NCBI RefSeq assembly: GCF_001748145.1
Contig: NZ_BCQA01000001.1
Location: 6,412,501 to 6,476,500, forward strand
Source of the DNA: Bosea sp. BIWAKO-01
GTDB taxonomy: Bacteria; Pseudomonadota; Alphaproteobacteria; Rhizobiales; Beijerinckiaceae
Reading direction: 5' to 3'
DNA length: 64,000 nt
Numbering within the stretch: the stretch's first letter is position 1; each line of letters begins with the position of its first letter. Positions 7,677-15,616 of the stretch are shown here, in pieces. The position numbers were made by a program, and so were the translations under genes. The notes under the pieces were generated by a model. That model did not search any database. It was not told the DNA's origin and saw only the letters and a list, made by a program, of their open reading frames with translations.

Positions 7677-8648
7677 ATGCACCGGATCATGCCATTGCCG
7701 TTCAAGCCGCCGCGCCTGGAAGGGCTCTCCGAGCGGCTTCTGGCGAGCCATTACGAGAACAATTACGGAGGCGCCGTGCGGCGCCTGAATGCAATCGAGC
7801 GCCGGCTCGATGAGCTCGACTGGAGCCAGGCTCCGGTGTTTGACCTCAACGGCTTGAAGCGTGAGGAGCTCATCGCCGCGAACTCGGCGATCCTGCACGA
7901 GATCTATTTCGATGGGCTGGGCGGCACAGGCGATGCCGCAGGCGACCTGGCCGCAGCGCTGGAACGCGATTTCGGCAGTGTCGCGGGCTGGCGAACGAAA
8001 TTCGCGGCCTGCGCGAAGGCGCAGGCCGGTGGATCGGGCTGGACCTTGCTGGTCTGGTCGGAGCGCCATCAGCGCCTGATGATCCAGTGGGGGCAAGATC
8101 ACACCAACTGCCTCGCCGGCAGCACCCCGATCATGGCGCTCGATATGTACGAGCACGCCTATCACATCGATTTCGGAGCGAAGGCTGGCGCCTATGTCGA
8201 TGCCTTCATGAGGAACATCCATTGGGAGCGGGTCGGCGCCCGCTTCCAGGGGCTGGCGAAGAGCAGGCATGCGATCGGCAAGGCCGAGGCCGCCGCCGCC
8301 GGAGCCGGTATCGCCGCCGAGGATCTCCTGGCGCGCATGCAGCGTCAGGACGATATCGTCCTCCTGGACGTCTGCCTCGCGGAAGATCTGGCCAAGCGCA
8401 GCGACATGATCCCAGGTGCACAGATCCGCGTCCCCGAGCGGATCGCCGACTGGGCCGAAGACCTGCCCGAGGGCAAGCCGATCGTCGCCTATTGCGTCTA
8501 TGGCTTCCAGGTCAGCGGCGATGCCGTCGCCGAGCTGCGCCGCCGCGGCCTCGACGCCTATTCGCTCGCAGGCGGAATAGCCGCCTGGCACGCGATCGGC
8601 GCGCCAACCGTTCCACTCACCAGCGCTGAAGGGAGACCAACGCCATGA
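7677..8648 (+). CDS. Fe/Mn superoxide dismutase-rhodanese fusion protein (ChrC-like)
   Basis: A 323-residue fusion. Residues 1-195 are a superoxide dismutase with all four metal ligands visible: H25 (SHYENNYGG), H74 (ILHEIYFDGLGG), D156 and H160 (LDMYEHAYHIDFG). Residues 210-310 are a single rhodanese domain with LLDVC... and the loop YCVYGFQVSG, whose cysteine C273 is the sulfur-carrying candidate. No signal peptide is seen, so it acts in the cytoplasm. In O. tritici the chr operon includes a dismutase, ChrC, which answers oxidative stress from chromate reduction. The added rhodanese suggests sulfur transfer or redox repair coupled to this. It overlaps the next gene by 4 nt. Confidence 0.88.
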   Translation: MHRIMPLPFKPPRLEGLSERLLASHYENNYGGAVRRLNAIERRLDELDWSQAPVFDLNGLKREELIAANSAILHEIYFDGLGGTGDAAGDLAAALERDFGSVAGWRTKFAACAKAQAGGSGWTLLVWSERHQRLMIQWGQDHTNCLAGSTPIMALDMYEHAYHIDFGAKAGAYVDAFMRNIHWERVGARFQGLAKSRHAIGKAEAAAAGAGIAAEDLLARMQRQDDIVLLDVCLAEDLAKRSDMIPGAQIRVPERIADWAEDLPEGKPIVAYCVYGFQVSGDAVAELRRRGLDAYSLAGGIAAWHAIGAPTVPLTSAEGRPTP

Positions 8649-9115
8649 AATGGATCACACGCGAGCGCCCCGTCATCGATCGGATCGCCTGTCCCTGGCT
8701 GATCACGCGCTTCATCGACAAGGAGCCGGAATTCCTGTTCGTGCCACCGGACCAGGTCAGGCAGGTCGCCGACGAAACCGGCGCCATCCCCTACGATGTC
8801 CCAGGGGTCGAATACACGCATTTCGGCGAGGGATGCAGCTTCGACGCCTTTGTCGAAAAGCACGACCTGGCCAAGGACCCGGCCATCGCAGCGATCGCCG
8901 CCATCGTCCGCGGCGCCGATACCGACCGACACGACCTGACACCGCAATCAGCCGGGTTGCTGGCGATCTCGATGGGACTTCGCGACCTCTCCCCGGACGA
9001 CCATGAGGTCCTGAAGCGCGGCTTCATCATCTATGACGCGCTCTATGCCTGGGCATCCCGCCGGACGGGCGAAACCCATAGCTGGCCGCCGTCGATGAGG
9101 GCGACCGCCGCCTGA
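8645..9115 (+). CDS. Stand-alone ChrB C-terminal-domain protein
   Basis: A 156-residue protein equivalent to the C-terminal half of ChrB alone. WITRERPVIDRIACPWLITRFIDKEPEFLFVP aligns with the matching block in chrB at 6592-7584, and the downstream EYTHFGEGCSFD and DLTPQSAGLLAISMGL are also shared. It lacks the N-terminal ChrB domain, so it is probably not a DNA-binding regulator. The conserved H, D and C residues suggest a metal- or thiol-dependent role, which is inference. ATGA overlap with the SOD-rhodanese gene shows tight coupling to an antioxidant function. Confidence 0.82.
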   Translation: MKWITRERPVIDRIACPWLITRFIDKEPEFLFVPPDQVRQVADETGAIPYDVPGVEYTHFGEGCSFDAFVEKHDLAKDPAIAAIAAIVRGADTDRHDLTPQSAGLLAISMGLRDLSPDDHEVLKRGFIIYDALYAWASRRTGETHSWPPSMRATAA

Positions 9116-9145
9116 CGCCCATTGCTCCGGCATGGGAGAAAGCCC

Positions 9146-9280
9146 ATGAACCGGCCCGTAACGATCGCATTGGCAATCGTCCTGGCCAGCCTGATCGTTT
9201 CGCCGCCGCAGACCATCGGTCGGCGGTTGGATGAGGCAATCAGAAACTCTCGGAAAGTCATCGACCCAATGCCGGGGTGA
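9146..9280 (+). CDS. Possible 44-residue membrane or secreted peptide
   Basis: A short open frame starts at ATG 9146 after GGGAGAAA. It encodes a hydrophobic N-terminus (TIALAIVLASLIVS) and a basic/acidic tail ending DPMPG. It fills the space between the ChrB-domain gene and the ATP-grasp gene, ends 4 nt before the latter's ATG, and has the same strand and spacing as an operon member. I do not recognise the family; it could be a translational leader. Confidence 0.4.
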   Translation: MNRPVTIALAIVLASLIVSPPQTIGRRLDEAIRNSRKVIDPMPG

Positions 9281-9284
9281 GATC

Positions 9285-10349
9285 ATGTCGACCGCAGTGC
9301 AGAAGGTAGCCGTGGTTTGGCGAGGTGATCGCGAAGCGCGACGCACCGCAACAGCGCAGAACAATCGCTTTCATCGCGTATTCGAGGAGCTGAGCGCGAT
9401 CGGCTTCGACGCCGAGCCGGCCGTCTACGACGAGACGTTCGGCGAAGACGTCCGCGATCAGCTCCTGGCTGCGGACGGGGTCCTTGTCTGGGTCGATCCG
9501 CTGCACGCGGGCAAGACACGGCATCAGCTCGACGCATTGCTGCGGGATGTCGCGGCGCGCGGGCCCTGGGTCAGCGCCCACCCCGACACCATCCTCAAGA
9601 TGGGGGTGAAGGAGGTTCTGTACCGCACGAAACATCTTGGATGGGGCGCCGATACGCATCTCTATCGATCGGCGGCCTCTTTCCGGGCGGAGTTCCCGGC
9701 GCGCTTGAGGGCGGCTGGTCGGCGCGTGCTGAAGCAGAACCGCGGCAATGGCGGCCAAGGCGTCTGGAAGGTCGAGCAGCTCAGCCGGTCGACCGGTCCC
9801 GAGATAGTGCAGGTGCTGCACGCACAGAAAGGGAGCATCCCGGAAGAACTCGCCCTGTCGGACTTCATGGCAAGGTGCGAAGCCTATTTCGCGGCCGACG
9901 GCTGCATCATCGATCAGCCGTTCCAGCCTCGTCTGCCGGAGGGCATGATCCGCTGCTACATGGGCGCAGACAAGGTTGTCGGCTACGGGCACCAACTCAT
10001 CAAGGCACTCGTCCCTCCCCCTCCCGAAGGCCCGGATTCGGAGGCTGCGCAACCCGGCCCACGGATCATGCATGGCGCGTCCGCCGAGCCGTTTCAGAGG
10101 CTCAGGGCAAAGATGGAGGATGAATGGACGCCTCAGATGATGGCGCTCTTGGGAATCGACGCGGCCTCCTTGCCCATCATCTGGGACGCGGATTTCCTCT
10201 ATGGCCCGCGCACGGCATCGGGCGACGACACATATGTGCTCTGCGAGATCAATGTCAGCTCGGTCTTCGCCATTCCGGATCAGGCGCCGGCCGCCATTGC
10301 AAGACTTGTCGCCTCGCGCTTGAGGCATGGCAGTTCGCCGCGTTCGTAG
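9285..10349 (+). CDS. ATP-grasp-like protein of unknown function (Cj0069-like)
   Basis: A 354-residue cytoplasmic protein. The N-terminal third (VAVVWRGDREARRTA... FEELSAIGFDAEPAVYDE... LVWVDPLHAGKTR) looks like a pre-ATP-grasp domain. The middle, RRVLKQNRGNGGQGVWKVE, has the Lys and Gly-rich loop of an ATP-grasp fold; near the C-terminus IIWDADFLYGP and CEINVSSVFAI supply the acidic/Asn residues expected for Mg-ATP binding. The family resembles what databases call Cj0069; its substrate is not known to me. ATG 9285 follows GGGGTGAG; an upstream in-frame ATG (9231) would overlap the small peptide gene. It closes the sod-rhodanese operon, hinting at ligation of a small thiol, peptide or acid in chromate or oxidative defence. 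Confidence 0.65.
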   Translation: MSTAVQKVAVVWRGDREARRTATAQNNRFHRVFEELSAIGFDAEPAVYDETFGEDVRDQLLAADGVLVWVDPLHAGKTRHQLDALLRDVAARGPWVSAHPDTILKMGVKEVLYRTKHLGWGADTHLYRSAASFRAEFPARLRAAGRRVLKQNRGNGGQGVWKVEQLSRSTGPEIVQVLHAQKGSIPEELALSDFMARCEAYFAADGCIIDQPFQPRLPEGMIRCYMGADKVVGYGHQLIKALVPPPPEGPDSEAAQPGPRIMHGASAEPFQRLRAKMEDEWTPQMMALLGIDAASLPIIWDADFLYGPRTASGDDTYVLCEINVSSVFAIPDQAPAAIARLVASRLRHGSSPRS

Positions 10350-10455
10350 ATATCGCGCACCGCGGGCGCCGATACGAGGAACGGCGCCAGCAGTTCGGTT
10401 GGCCAGGACGTCGCGCATGTTCGTCCGAAGTCGGTTCCAACGAGCCATGGAGCGG

Positions 10456-10484
10456 CGCACTCGGCGCAGCCTGAGCCGAGTGCG
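10456..10484 (+). terminator. Stem-loop after the chromate-locus operon
   Basis: Perfect 10-bp arms CGCACTCGGC (10456-10465) and GCCGAGTGCG (10475-10484) enclose a 9-nt loop, about 107 nt past the ATP-grasp gene stop. There is no T run, so it may end transcription with Rho or protect the 3' end. Confidence 0.4.
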
Positions 10485-10826
10485 ATCCTGGGGCCGAAGC
10501 CGCATCGAGCCGTGGCCCTGACATAGTGGTCTTATCGAGGTGAACGCCTCAAGGAGCCAGGAGTGATCCCATGCGCCCGCTTGCGACTCTGCCGCTCATC
10601 GCCTTGATCGGATTGCTTGGGAACCGCGCTCTTTGTTCCGGAGCTGGACCTGCTCTTTGTAGCCGCGCCGGCAGGACGGCTCGGGTCGGGCGCCGCAGTT
10701 CTGGTATTCCGGCCAATGCCGTGAGGGGCCCAGCCGTAGAGGCGCCCCCCGACAACGGATTAGAGCCGCCGGCTCACCGCAGGAGCGGCCACGCTCCCAG
10801 CGCGATGATCGCCAGGGGAGGCCCCC

Positions 10827-10912
10827 CTGATCTGCCTGAGCGAACCCCGGGACAACAAGGCGATCAAGGCCTTTCTGGACGTCGCACGAGATCTTTCTTG
10901 ATCAGGCTGGAC
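10827..10912 (+). pseudogene. 3'-end fragment of a LysR gene
   Basis: The stretch encodes LICLSEPRDNKAIKAFLDVA followed by RDLS and a stop. It matches the C-terminus of the LysR gene at 4211-5074 (LICLSERRDNKAIKAFLDVA then RGRA) almost base for base, including part of the sequence after the stop (TTGATCAGGCTGG versus TTGACCAGGCTGG). Nothing upstream keeps the frame. It is either a partial duplication of the local lysR or the last trace of a deleted paralogue. Confidence 0.7.
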
Positions 10913-11224
10913 TAAACCCGCCCCGTTCCGTCTCGCGCCGCGCCAGGGCGCGCCAAGGGCTGACGGCAACGCAACCGGCTCAAATCGTAATGCAGCCCTG
11001 GAAATCCGGCGGCGACTCTCTGCGAATCCAGCAAACCTGCCTTAACTACGATCCCGCATCCCACGCACAAATGGTCGACGGCACTCCAAAGTAGATTTGA
11101 AGCGGATGCCGCCTCGTGTCAGTATTCCCGGCAGAAATGGCGATACTCGTTATCGCTCCCGCCTTCCGCCCTTGCCTATGCGTTCCTTGCCTATGTCTTC
11201 TGGTGGGTTCACGAGGGGCGTACC

Positions 11225-11545
11225 ATGTCGGCTCAAGAACGCGGCCTTGCCCGTCTCATGCTTAAGATTCCTGCGTTCCGCAATCGCTTCGCACGAATGC
11301 AGGATCTAGGGTTTCGCAGCCTCTGCGAGGAGTACGATCTCGTCTGGGAGGTGATCACCCAGTGGTCCCAGGACGGACGCTGCGCGATGTTCGACTTCGA
11401 CGATTACCGCCGCCTCGCGGCCTCGATCGAGGGCGACGCCATCGCGATGGCCGAGGCCGCTCCGGACCCCGGCACCACCACCAGGGCGGCCAATCCGCAG
11501 CTGGCGCCATCGGAATCCTCGGAGTCCGACAAGCAGCCCCACTGA
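11225..11545 (+). CDS. Small hypothetical protein
   Basis: A 106-residue protein I do not recognise. The first 75 residues look like a folded alpha-helical domain (AFRNRFARMQDLGFRSLCEEYDLVWEVITQW... FDFDDYRRLAASIEGDAI) and the tail is low-complexity Pro/Ser/Thr. Codon use is typical of the neighbours and there is no signal peptide or membrane helix. The start ATG is preceded by GGGGCGTACC, a weak ribosome-binding site. It stands alone, convergent with the isochorismatase-like gene. Confidence 0.5.
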   Translation: MSAQERGLARLMLKIPAFRNRFARMQDLGFRSLCEEYDLVWEVITQWSQDGRCAMFDFDDYRRLAASIEGDAIAMAEAAPDPGTTTRAANPQLAPSESSESDKQPH

Positions 11546-11633
11546 CAGGTTCCCCTCCCAGCGAAGGCCACACCCGTCAGCATCCGCCAATCCTGACACA
11601 CTCTACCGGAGACGGGTCAGGCCGCATTCCGCC

Positions 11634-12194
11634 TCACAGGACCAGGACGCGTCCGCCGAACCCGGAGCGGAACAGGGCGTCATGGGCCTCCTGATCCGGA
11701 TCAAAGCAGCAGTCCTGGACCAGGCGCAGATCGTAATCGGCATCACAGGCCCAGGCGACGCTGGACAGGACCACGCCGGTGGTGCTGATCCCGGCCATGA
11801 CAAGCGTGTTGACACCGCGCGTGCGAAGGTCTGCGTCGATTGACGTGCCACGGAAGACGCTGGCGCGCGGACAGGCATAGACGAGGTCGCCCGGCTCGAT
11901 CGCGAGGCCTGCGACGGGTAGACCGGTGCGAAATCGTCCGCTTGGGAGATAGGGCGTGATCTGGCGGTTCTCCGCTGGCGGGGCATGTTCATACCCCTCG
12001 CCCAGCGAAAAATTCGGGAACAGCACAGGTCGGCCCGTGGCGCGCCAGCGCCGGATCAGGGCGTTGCATCGATCCAGCAAGGGCGATGGCTGCTCCCCGA
12101 ACAGGATCTCGAACACGTCGACCTGATAATGCATGACGACGAGAGCCGCCCTGTCGATGGAGCTGTCCTGGAAATCGACCGACATCGCAATCAT
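11634..12194 (-). CDS. Isochorismatase-like (cysteine hydrolase superfamily) protein with altered catalytic residues
   Basis: A 186-residue protein with the isochorismatase fold: ALVVMHYQVDVFEIL, RWRATGRPVLFPNF, LRTRGVNTLVMAGISTTGVVLSSVAWACDADYDL. The usual triad is Asp in the first strand, Lys before SxF, and Cys after GxxT. Here the first strand reads MHYQ (His22 in place of Asp), the Lys region reads ACPRASVF, and the Cys region reads STTGVVLS, so all three seem replaced. It may have another chemistry or be non-catalytic. I chose ATG 12194 because it overlaps the stop of the upstream dehydratase fragment (ATGA); the longer in-frame GTG start would only add that fragment's residues. Confidence 0.72.
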   Translation of the reverse strand: MIAMSVDFQDSSIDRAALVVMHYQVDVFEILFGEQPSPLLDRCNALIRRWRATGRPVLFPNFSLGEGYEHAPPAENRQITPYLPSGRFRTGLPVAGLAIEPGDLVYACPRASVFRGTSIDADLRTRGVNTLVMAGISTTGVVLSSVAWACDADYDLRLVQDCCFDPDQEAHDALFRSGFGGRVLVL

Positions 12195-12445
12195 CCGAAA
12201 TTGACGTTGAACCAGGTCTCGATGGTCGCCAGCGGACGCATCGACCTGGCCCTGTGGACCGCCCGCAGACGCGATGACCAATATGGTCTGATCATCGGCG
12301 AGTTCCGCGACATTCTGGTAAAGGGTGGCCATGCCCGCGCCGCATGCCGGCTCGACCAGGATGCGTTGATCGTCCAGGGACCACAGGCACGCGCCCACGG
12401 CCTGAAGATCCGACAGCACGGCGCAGTGGTTGCATGCCGACAGAC
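12191..12445 (-). pseudogene. C-terminal fragment of a serine/threonine dehydratase-like PLP enzyme, frameshifted
   Basis: In one frame the minus strand reads VLSDLQAVGACL... QRILVEPACGAGMATLY... TILVIASAGG, the conserved tail of L-serine/threonine dehydratase-type enzymes. The expected ending then continues in another frame as MRPLATIETWFNVNFG and a stop at 12191-12193. So the piece is a frameshifted 3' fragment; the N-terminal two thirds, including the PLP lysine, are absent. The stop overlaps the ATG of the isochorismatase-like gene, so the two were once an operon. The left-over region 12446-12647 shows no gene. Confidence 0.6.
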
Positions 12446-12647
12446 AAGCGCTCCGACGCTGCTTCTGGCTGCTTGTCCGAGAAAATCTTCAGCAGAAGCG
12501 GGGGTCTGCCGCACGCCCTCTATCGCGCGTCCGACTGAGGACAGCGGCTCAACCGGTCGGCGGGCGCCTTGCCCTCTCCTGCCCGATAGAGAAGCCCGCC
12601 CCGGCGGCCCCGCCCCCGCATGCCGCGCGAGCGGAACAGCGTGTCGG

Positions 12648-13529
12648 TCAGCGCGCGCGCGGATCGAGAGCGTCGCGCAGGCCGTCGCCGAGCAGGTTGA
12701 ACGACAGCACGGTTGCAAAGATCGCGATGCCGGGCCAGAGCGCCATCCAGGGCGCATTGCTCATGAAGCGCTGCGCCGAATTCAGCATCGAGCCCCAGGA
12801 TGGCGCCGGTGGCTGCAGGCCGAGGCCGAGAAAGGACATGCTCGCTTCCGCGATGATCGCAGCCGCGATCGTCAGCGTCGCCTGGACCATGAGCTGCGGC
12901 AGGATGTTGGGCAGGATGTGGCGCACCGCGATGCGCCATTGCGGATTGCCGACCGCGCTGGCCGCCTCGACATAGTCCTCCGCCTTGATCGAGAGCACCT
13001 GGCCGCGCGTCAGGCGAATGAAGAGCGGCATGGCGGTGATGCCGATCGCCAGCATCGCATTGGTCAGGCTGGGGCCCAGGAAGGCCGCAAGCGCGATCGC
13101 GAGGATGAGGAACGGACAGGCCAGCATCGCATCGGTGAAGCGGCTGATCAGGCCGTCGACCAGGCCGCCGAGAAAGCCGGCGGCGAGCCCGAGCGGCACG
13201 CCGATCGCCATGGCGATGCCGACCGAGGTCAGGCCCGCCAGCAGCGAGGCCCTGGCCCCCCAGATGATGCGCGAAAGCATGTCGCGGCCGGCCTCGTCGG
13301 TGCCGAACCAATGCGCGGCGGACGGCGCCTTGCGCACCGCGGTCCAGCTCTGCTGCGTCGGATCATAGGGCGCCAGCAGCGGCGCGAAGACGGCGACGAA
13401 CACCATGAAGAGCACGACGGCGAGGCCGATCAACGCGCTCTTGCGCTTCGACAGCCGCCGCCACAGGCGGCCGCGGAAGAAATTCGCGACCGGATTGGCC
13501 GAAAGCTTGGGTTCCGAGATCGTCAGCAC
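12648..13529 (-). CDS. Peptide/opine ABC transporter permease, DppC type (locus 1)
   Basis: A 293-residue inner-membrane permease with about six helices and the N-terminal OppC-N segment. PTQQSWTAVRKAPSAAHWFGTDEAGRDMLSRIIWGAR is the typical DppC entry motif, and the EAA loop reads EAASAVGNPQWRIAVRHILPNILPQL. It pairs with the DppB-type gene 3 nt upstream. It is the last gene of the locus 1 operon (ggt, binding protein, two ATPases, two permeases, all minus strand). The substrate is probably an oligopeptide or gamma-glutamyl compound, judged by the gamma-glutamyltransferase at the operon head. Confidence 0.9.
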   Translation of the reverse strand: MLTISEPKLSANPVANFFRGRLWRRLSKRKSALIGLAVVLFMVFVAVFAPLLAPYDPTQQSWTAVRKAPSAAHWFGTDEAGRDMLSRIIWGARASLLAGLTSVGIAMAIGVPLGLAAGFLGGLVDGLISRFTDAMLACPFLILAIALAAFLGPSLTNAMLAIGITAMPLFIRLTRGQVLSIKAEDYVEAASAVGNPQWRIAVRHILPNILPQLMVQATLTIAAAIIAEASMSFLGLGLQPPAPSWGSMLNSAQRFMSNAPWMALWPGIAIFATVLSFNLLGDGLRDALDPRAR

Positions 13530-13532
13530 AGG

Positions 13533-14474
13533 TCAGCTTCTCAGTCTTGGGTTGACGAGGATGTATCCGATGTCGGCCAGCAAATTGAGGGTGATGTAGA
13601 AGAGCGAGGTCACCAGCACGACGCCCTGCACCACGGGATAGTCGCGGGTGAAGACGGCATCGACGATCAGCTTGCCGAAGCCCGGGATCGTGAAGATCTG
13701 CTCGGTCAGGACCGCGCCGGAGAGAAGCGCGCCGAACTCGAGCGCGCCCAGCGTGATGATCGGCGTCAGCGCATTGCGCATCGCATGCTTGAACACGACG
13801 ACCCATTCGCTGAGGCCCTTGGCGCGGGCGGTGCGGACATAGTCACTTTCGAGCGCCTGGAGCATGGCGCTGCGGGTGTGGCGCATGATGACGCCGGCAA
13901 TCGCAGTCCCGAGCACGCAAGCGGGCATGATCGTCGTCGCGAGGTTCATCTTCAGGTCTTCCCAGGGGCTGACGAAGCCCGAGGCCGGCAGCCAGCCGAG
14001 ATGGACCGAGAAGAACATGATCAGCATGATGCCGAGCCAGAAATTCGGCACCGAGATGCCGGCAAGCGACGCGACATTGGTGGAATAGTCGATGGCGCTG
14101 TTCGGGCGCAGGGCCGAGATGACGCCCGCCGTGATGCCGACTGTGAGCGCGATCACGATGCCCATGATCGCGAGCTGCAGCGTCACCGGCAGCTTGAGCA
14201 GGATCAGGTCGAGCACGGGGCGGTTATGGCGCATGGATTCGCCGAGATCGCCGGTCGCCACGCCCTTCAGCCAGTAGAGATACTGCACGATCAGGGGCTG
14301 ATCGAGGTGATACTGGGCGCGGATGGCAGCCAGCGTCGCCTCGTCGGGGTTCTCGCCGGCGAGCACCAGCGCCGGATCGCCCGGCAGGAGGTGCTGCAGC
14401 GAAAAGATGATCATCGACAGCAGAAGGACTGTCGGGACCAGTTGCAGGAGGCGGCGGGCGAGAAGTGAAGACAT
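13533..14474 (-). CDS. Peptide/opine ABC transporter permease, DppB type (locus 1)
   Basis: A 313-residue inner-membrane permease with the DppB opening (RRLLQLVPTVLLLSMIIFSLQHLLPGDPALVLAGE) and the cytoplasmic EAA-type loop (RTARAKGLSEWVVVFKHAMRNALTPIITLG) that docks on the ATPases. The C-terminus RDYPVVQGVVLVTSLFYITLNLLADIGYILVNPRLRS is characteristic. It sits 5 nt after the DppF-type ATPase gene and 3 nt before dppC, so the two permeases form the channel heterodimer. Confidence 0.92.
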   Translation of the reverse strand: MSSLLARRLLQLVPTVLLLSMIIFSLQHLLPGDPALVLAGENPDEATLAAIRAQYHLDQPLIVQYLYWLKGVATGDLGESMRHNRPVLDLILLKLPVTLQLAIMGIVIALTVGITAGVISALRPNSAIDYSTNVASLAGISVPNFWLGIMLIMFFSVHLGWLPASGFVSPWEDLKMNLATTIMPACVLGTAIAGVIMRHTRSAMLQALESDYVRTARAKGLSEWVVVFKHAMRNALTPIITLGALEFGALLSGAVLTEQIFTIPGFGKLIVDAVFTRDYPVVQGVVLVTSLFYITLNLLADIGYILVNPRLRS

Positions 14475-14479
14475 GGCTA

Positions 14480-15616
14480 TCAGCCTCCCGTCACGGTCTG
14501 GGCCGGCCGGGCGGCCATCGCCTCGAACGCCGCAAACAGCTTTTCGAGCTTCGGGTTGCGCGGTTCGCGGGCAATCTCGGCTGCATCCAGCGCCGGCAAT
14601 TCGCGCCAGAAGGCGCAGGCATTGGAATGACCGTTCGCCTCGCGCTCGAGCACCATGCTGACGCTCTTGCAGTCCGGCCGCGCATGCGGGCAGCGCGTAT
14701 GCAGCCGGCAGCCTTCGGGCGGCGAAAGCGGGCTCGGCAGATCGCCATGGAGTCTCGCTGCGCGCGAGCGCTGGTGGCTCGGCGGCGCGGCGACCGGAAT
14801 GGCGGAGAGCAGCGCCCGCGTATAGGGGTGGCGCGGCGCGGCGAAGATGTCCTCGGACGTCCCCATCTCGACGACCTTGCCGAGATACATGACGGCGACG
14901 CGATCGGCGATGTGCTTCACGACGCCGAGATCATGCGAGATGAAGACGAAGGCGATGCCGAGCCGCTTCTGCAGGTTCTTCAGGAGGTTGAGGATCTGCG
15001 CCTGGATCGAGACGTCCAGAGCCGAGACCGCCTCGTCGCAGATGATCGCCTTCGGTTCGGAGGCGAGCGCCCGGGCGATGACGACGCGCTGGCGCTGGCC
15101 GCCGGAGAATTCATGGGGGTAGCGGCTCGCCTGTTCCGGACGCAGGCCGACCATTTCCAGGAGTTCCGCGACGCGGCGGGCGCGCTGGCCGGCCGGCACG
15201 ATGTCGTGCAGCATCAGCGGCTCGGCGATCGTCTGGGCGATCGTCATGCGCGGGTTGAGCGAGGCATAGGGGTCCTGGAAGATCAACTGCACATGACGGC
15301 GCTGCGCGAGCATCGAAGCATGCCTGGCATGGGTGACGTTCTGCCCGTCGATGAAGACCTCGCCGGCGCTGGGCTCGATCAGCCGCATCAACAGGCGGCC
15401 GAGCGTCGACTTGCCGCAACCGGATTCGCCGACGATGGCGAGCGTTTCGCCCGGCATCAGCGAGAGGCTGACATCATCGACCGCACCGACGCGGGCGAGC
15501 GGTCGGCCAAGCAGAGAGCGCTTGACGACGAAGCTCTTGCCGAGGCCGCGGGCCTCAAGGATCGGCGTATCGGCCGAGGCGCTGGAGGTGCTCTGGATCA
15601 TGGCACGAGGGATCAT
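14480..15616 (-). CDS. Peptide/opine ABC transporter ATP-binding protein, DppF type (locus 1)
   Basis: A 378-residue ATPase. Walker A is GESGCGKST, signature FSGGQRQRV, Walker [13 protein letters not shown] and H-loop [11 protein letters not shown]. The C-terminal oligopeptide extension holds the cysteine cluster [14 protein letters not shown]. About 50 extra residues after it ([21 protein letters not shown]...) make it longer than the 330-residue norm. ATG 15616 overlaps the stop of the DppD-type gene by 4 nt. It energises import together with that partner. Confidence 0.92.
   Translation of the reverse strand: MIPRAMIQSTSSASADTPILEARGLGKSFVVKRSLLGRPLARVGAVDDVSLSLMPGETLAIVGESGCGKSTLGRLLMRLIEPSAGEVFIDGQNVTHARHASMLAQRRHVQLIFQDPYASLNPRMTIAQTIAEPLMLHDIVPAGQRARRVAELLEMVGLRPEQASRYPHEFSGGQRQRVVIARALASEPKAIICDEAVSALDVSIQAQILNLLKNLQKRLGIAFVFISHDLGVVKHIADRVAVMYLGKVVEMGTSEDIFAAPRHPYTRALLSAIPVAAPPSHQRSRAARLHGDLPSPLSPPEGCRLHTRCPHARPDCKSVSMVLEREANGHSNACAFWRELPALDAAEIAREPRNPKLEKLFAAFEAMAARPAQTVTGG

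Larger units (their letters stand above)
10350..11224. other. 875-nt stretch without a confident gene; decayed DNA
   Basis: Besides the hairpin at 10456 and the LysR tail fragment near 10.8 kb I see no convincing gene. One frame at 10571-10915 opens with a signal-like sequence (MRPLATLPLIALIGLLGNRALC) after a GGAG motif but then becomes Arg/Pro-rich and runs through the LysR fragment in the wrong frame. It is therefore at most a remnant. Confidence 0.5.

Noticed and set aside
10571..10915. 114-residue exported protein with signal-like start
   Set aside because: After the first 25 residues it becomes low-complexity and crosses the LysR remnant in a different frame, so it is not listed as a gene.
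11985..14468. 827-codon open frame on the plus strand
   Set aside because: It lies opposite the dppC/dppB genes and is Arg/His/Asp-rich with no family features; it is an antisense shadow of high-GC3 coding sequence.
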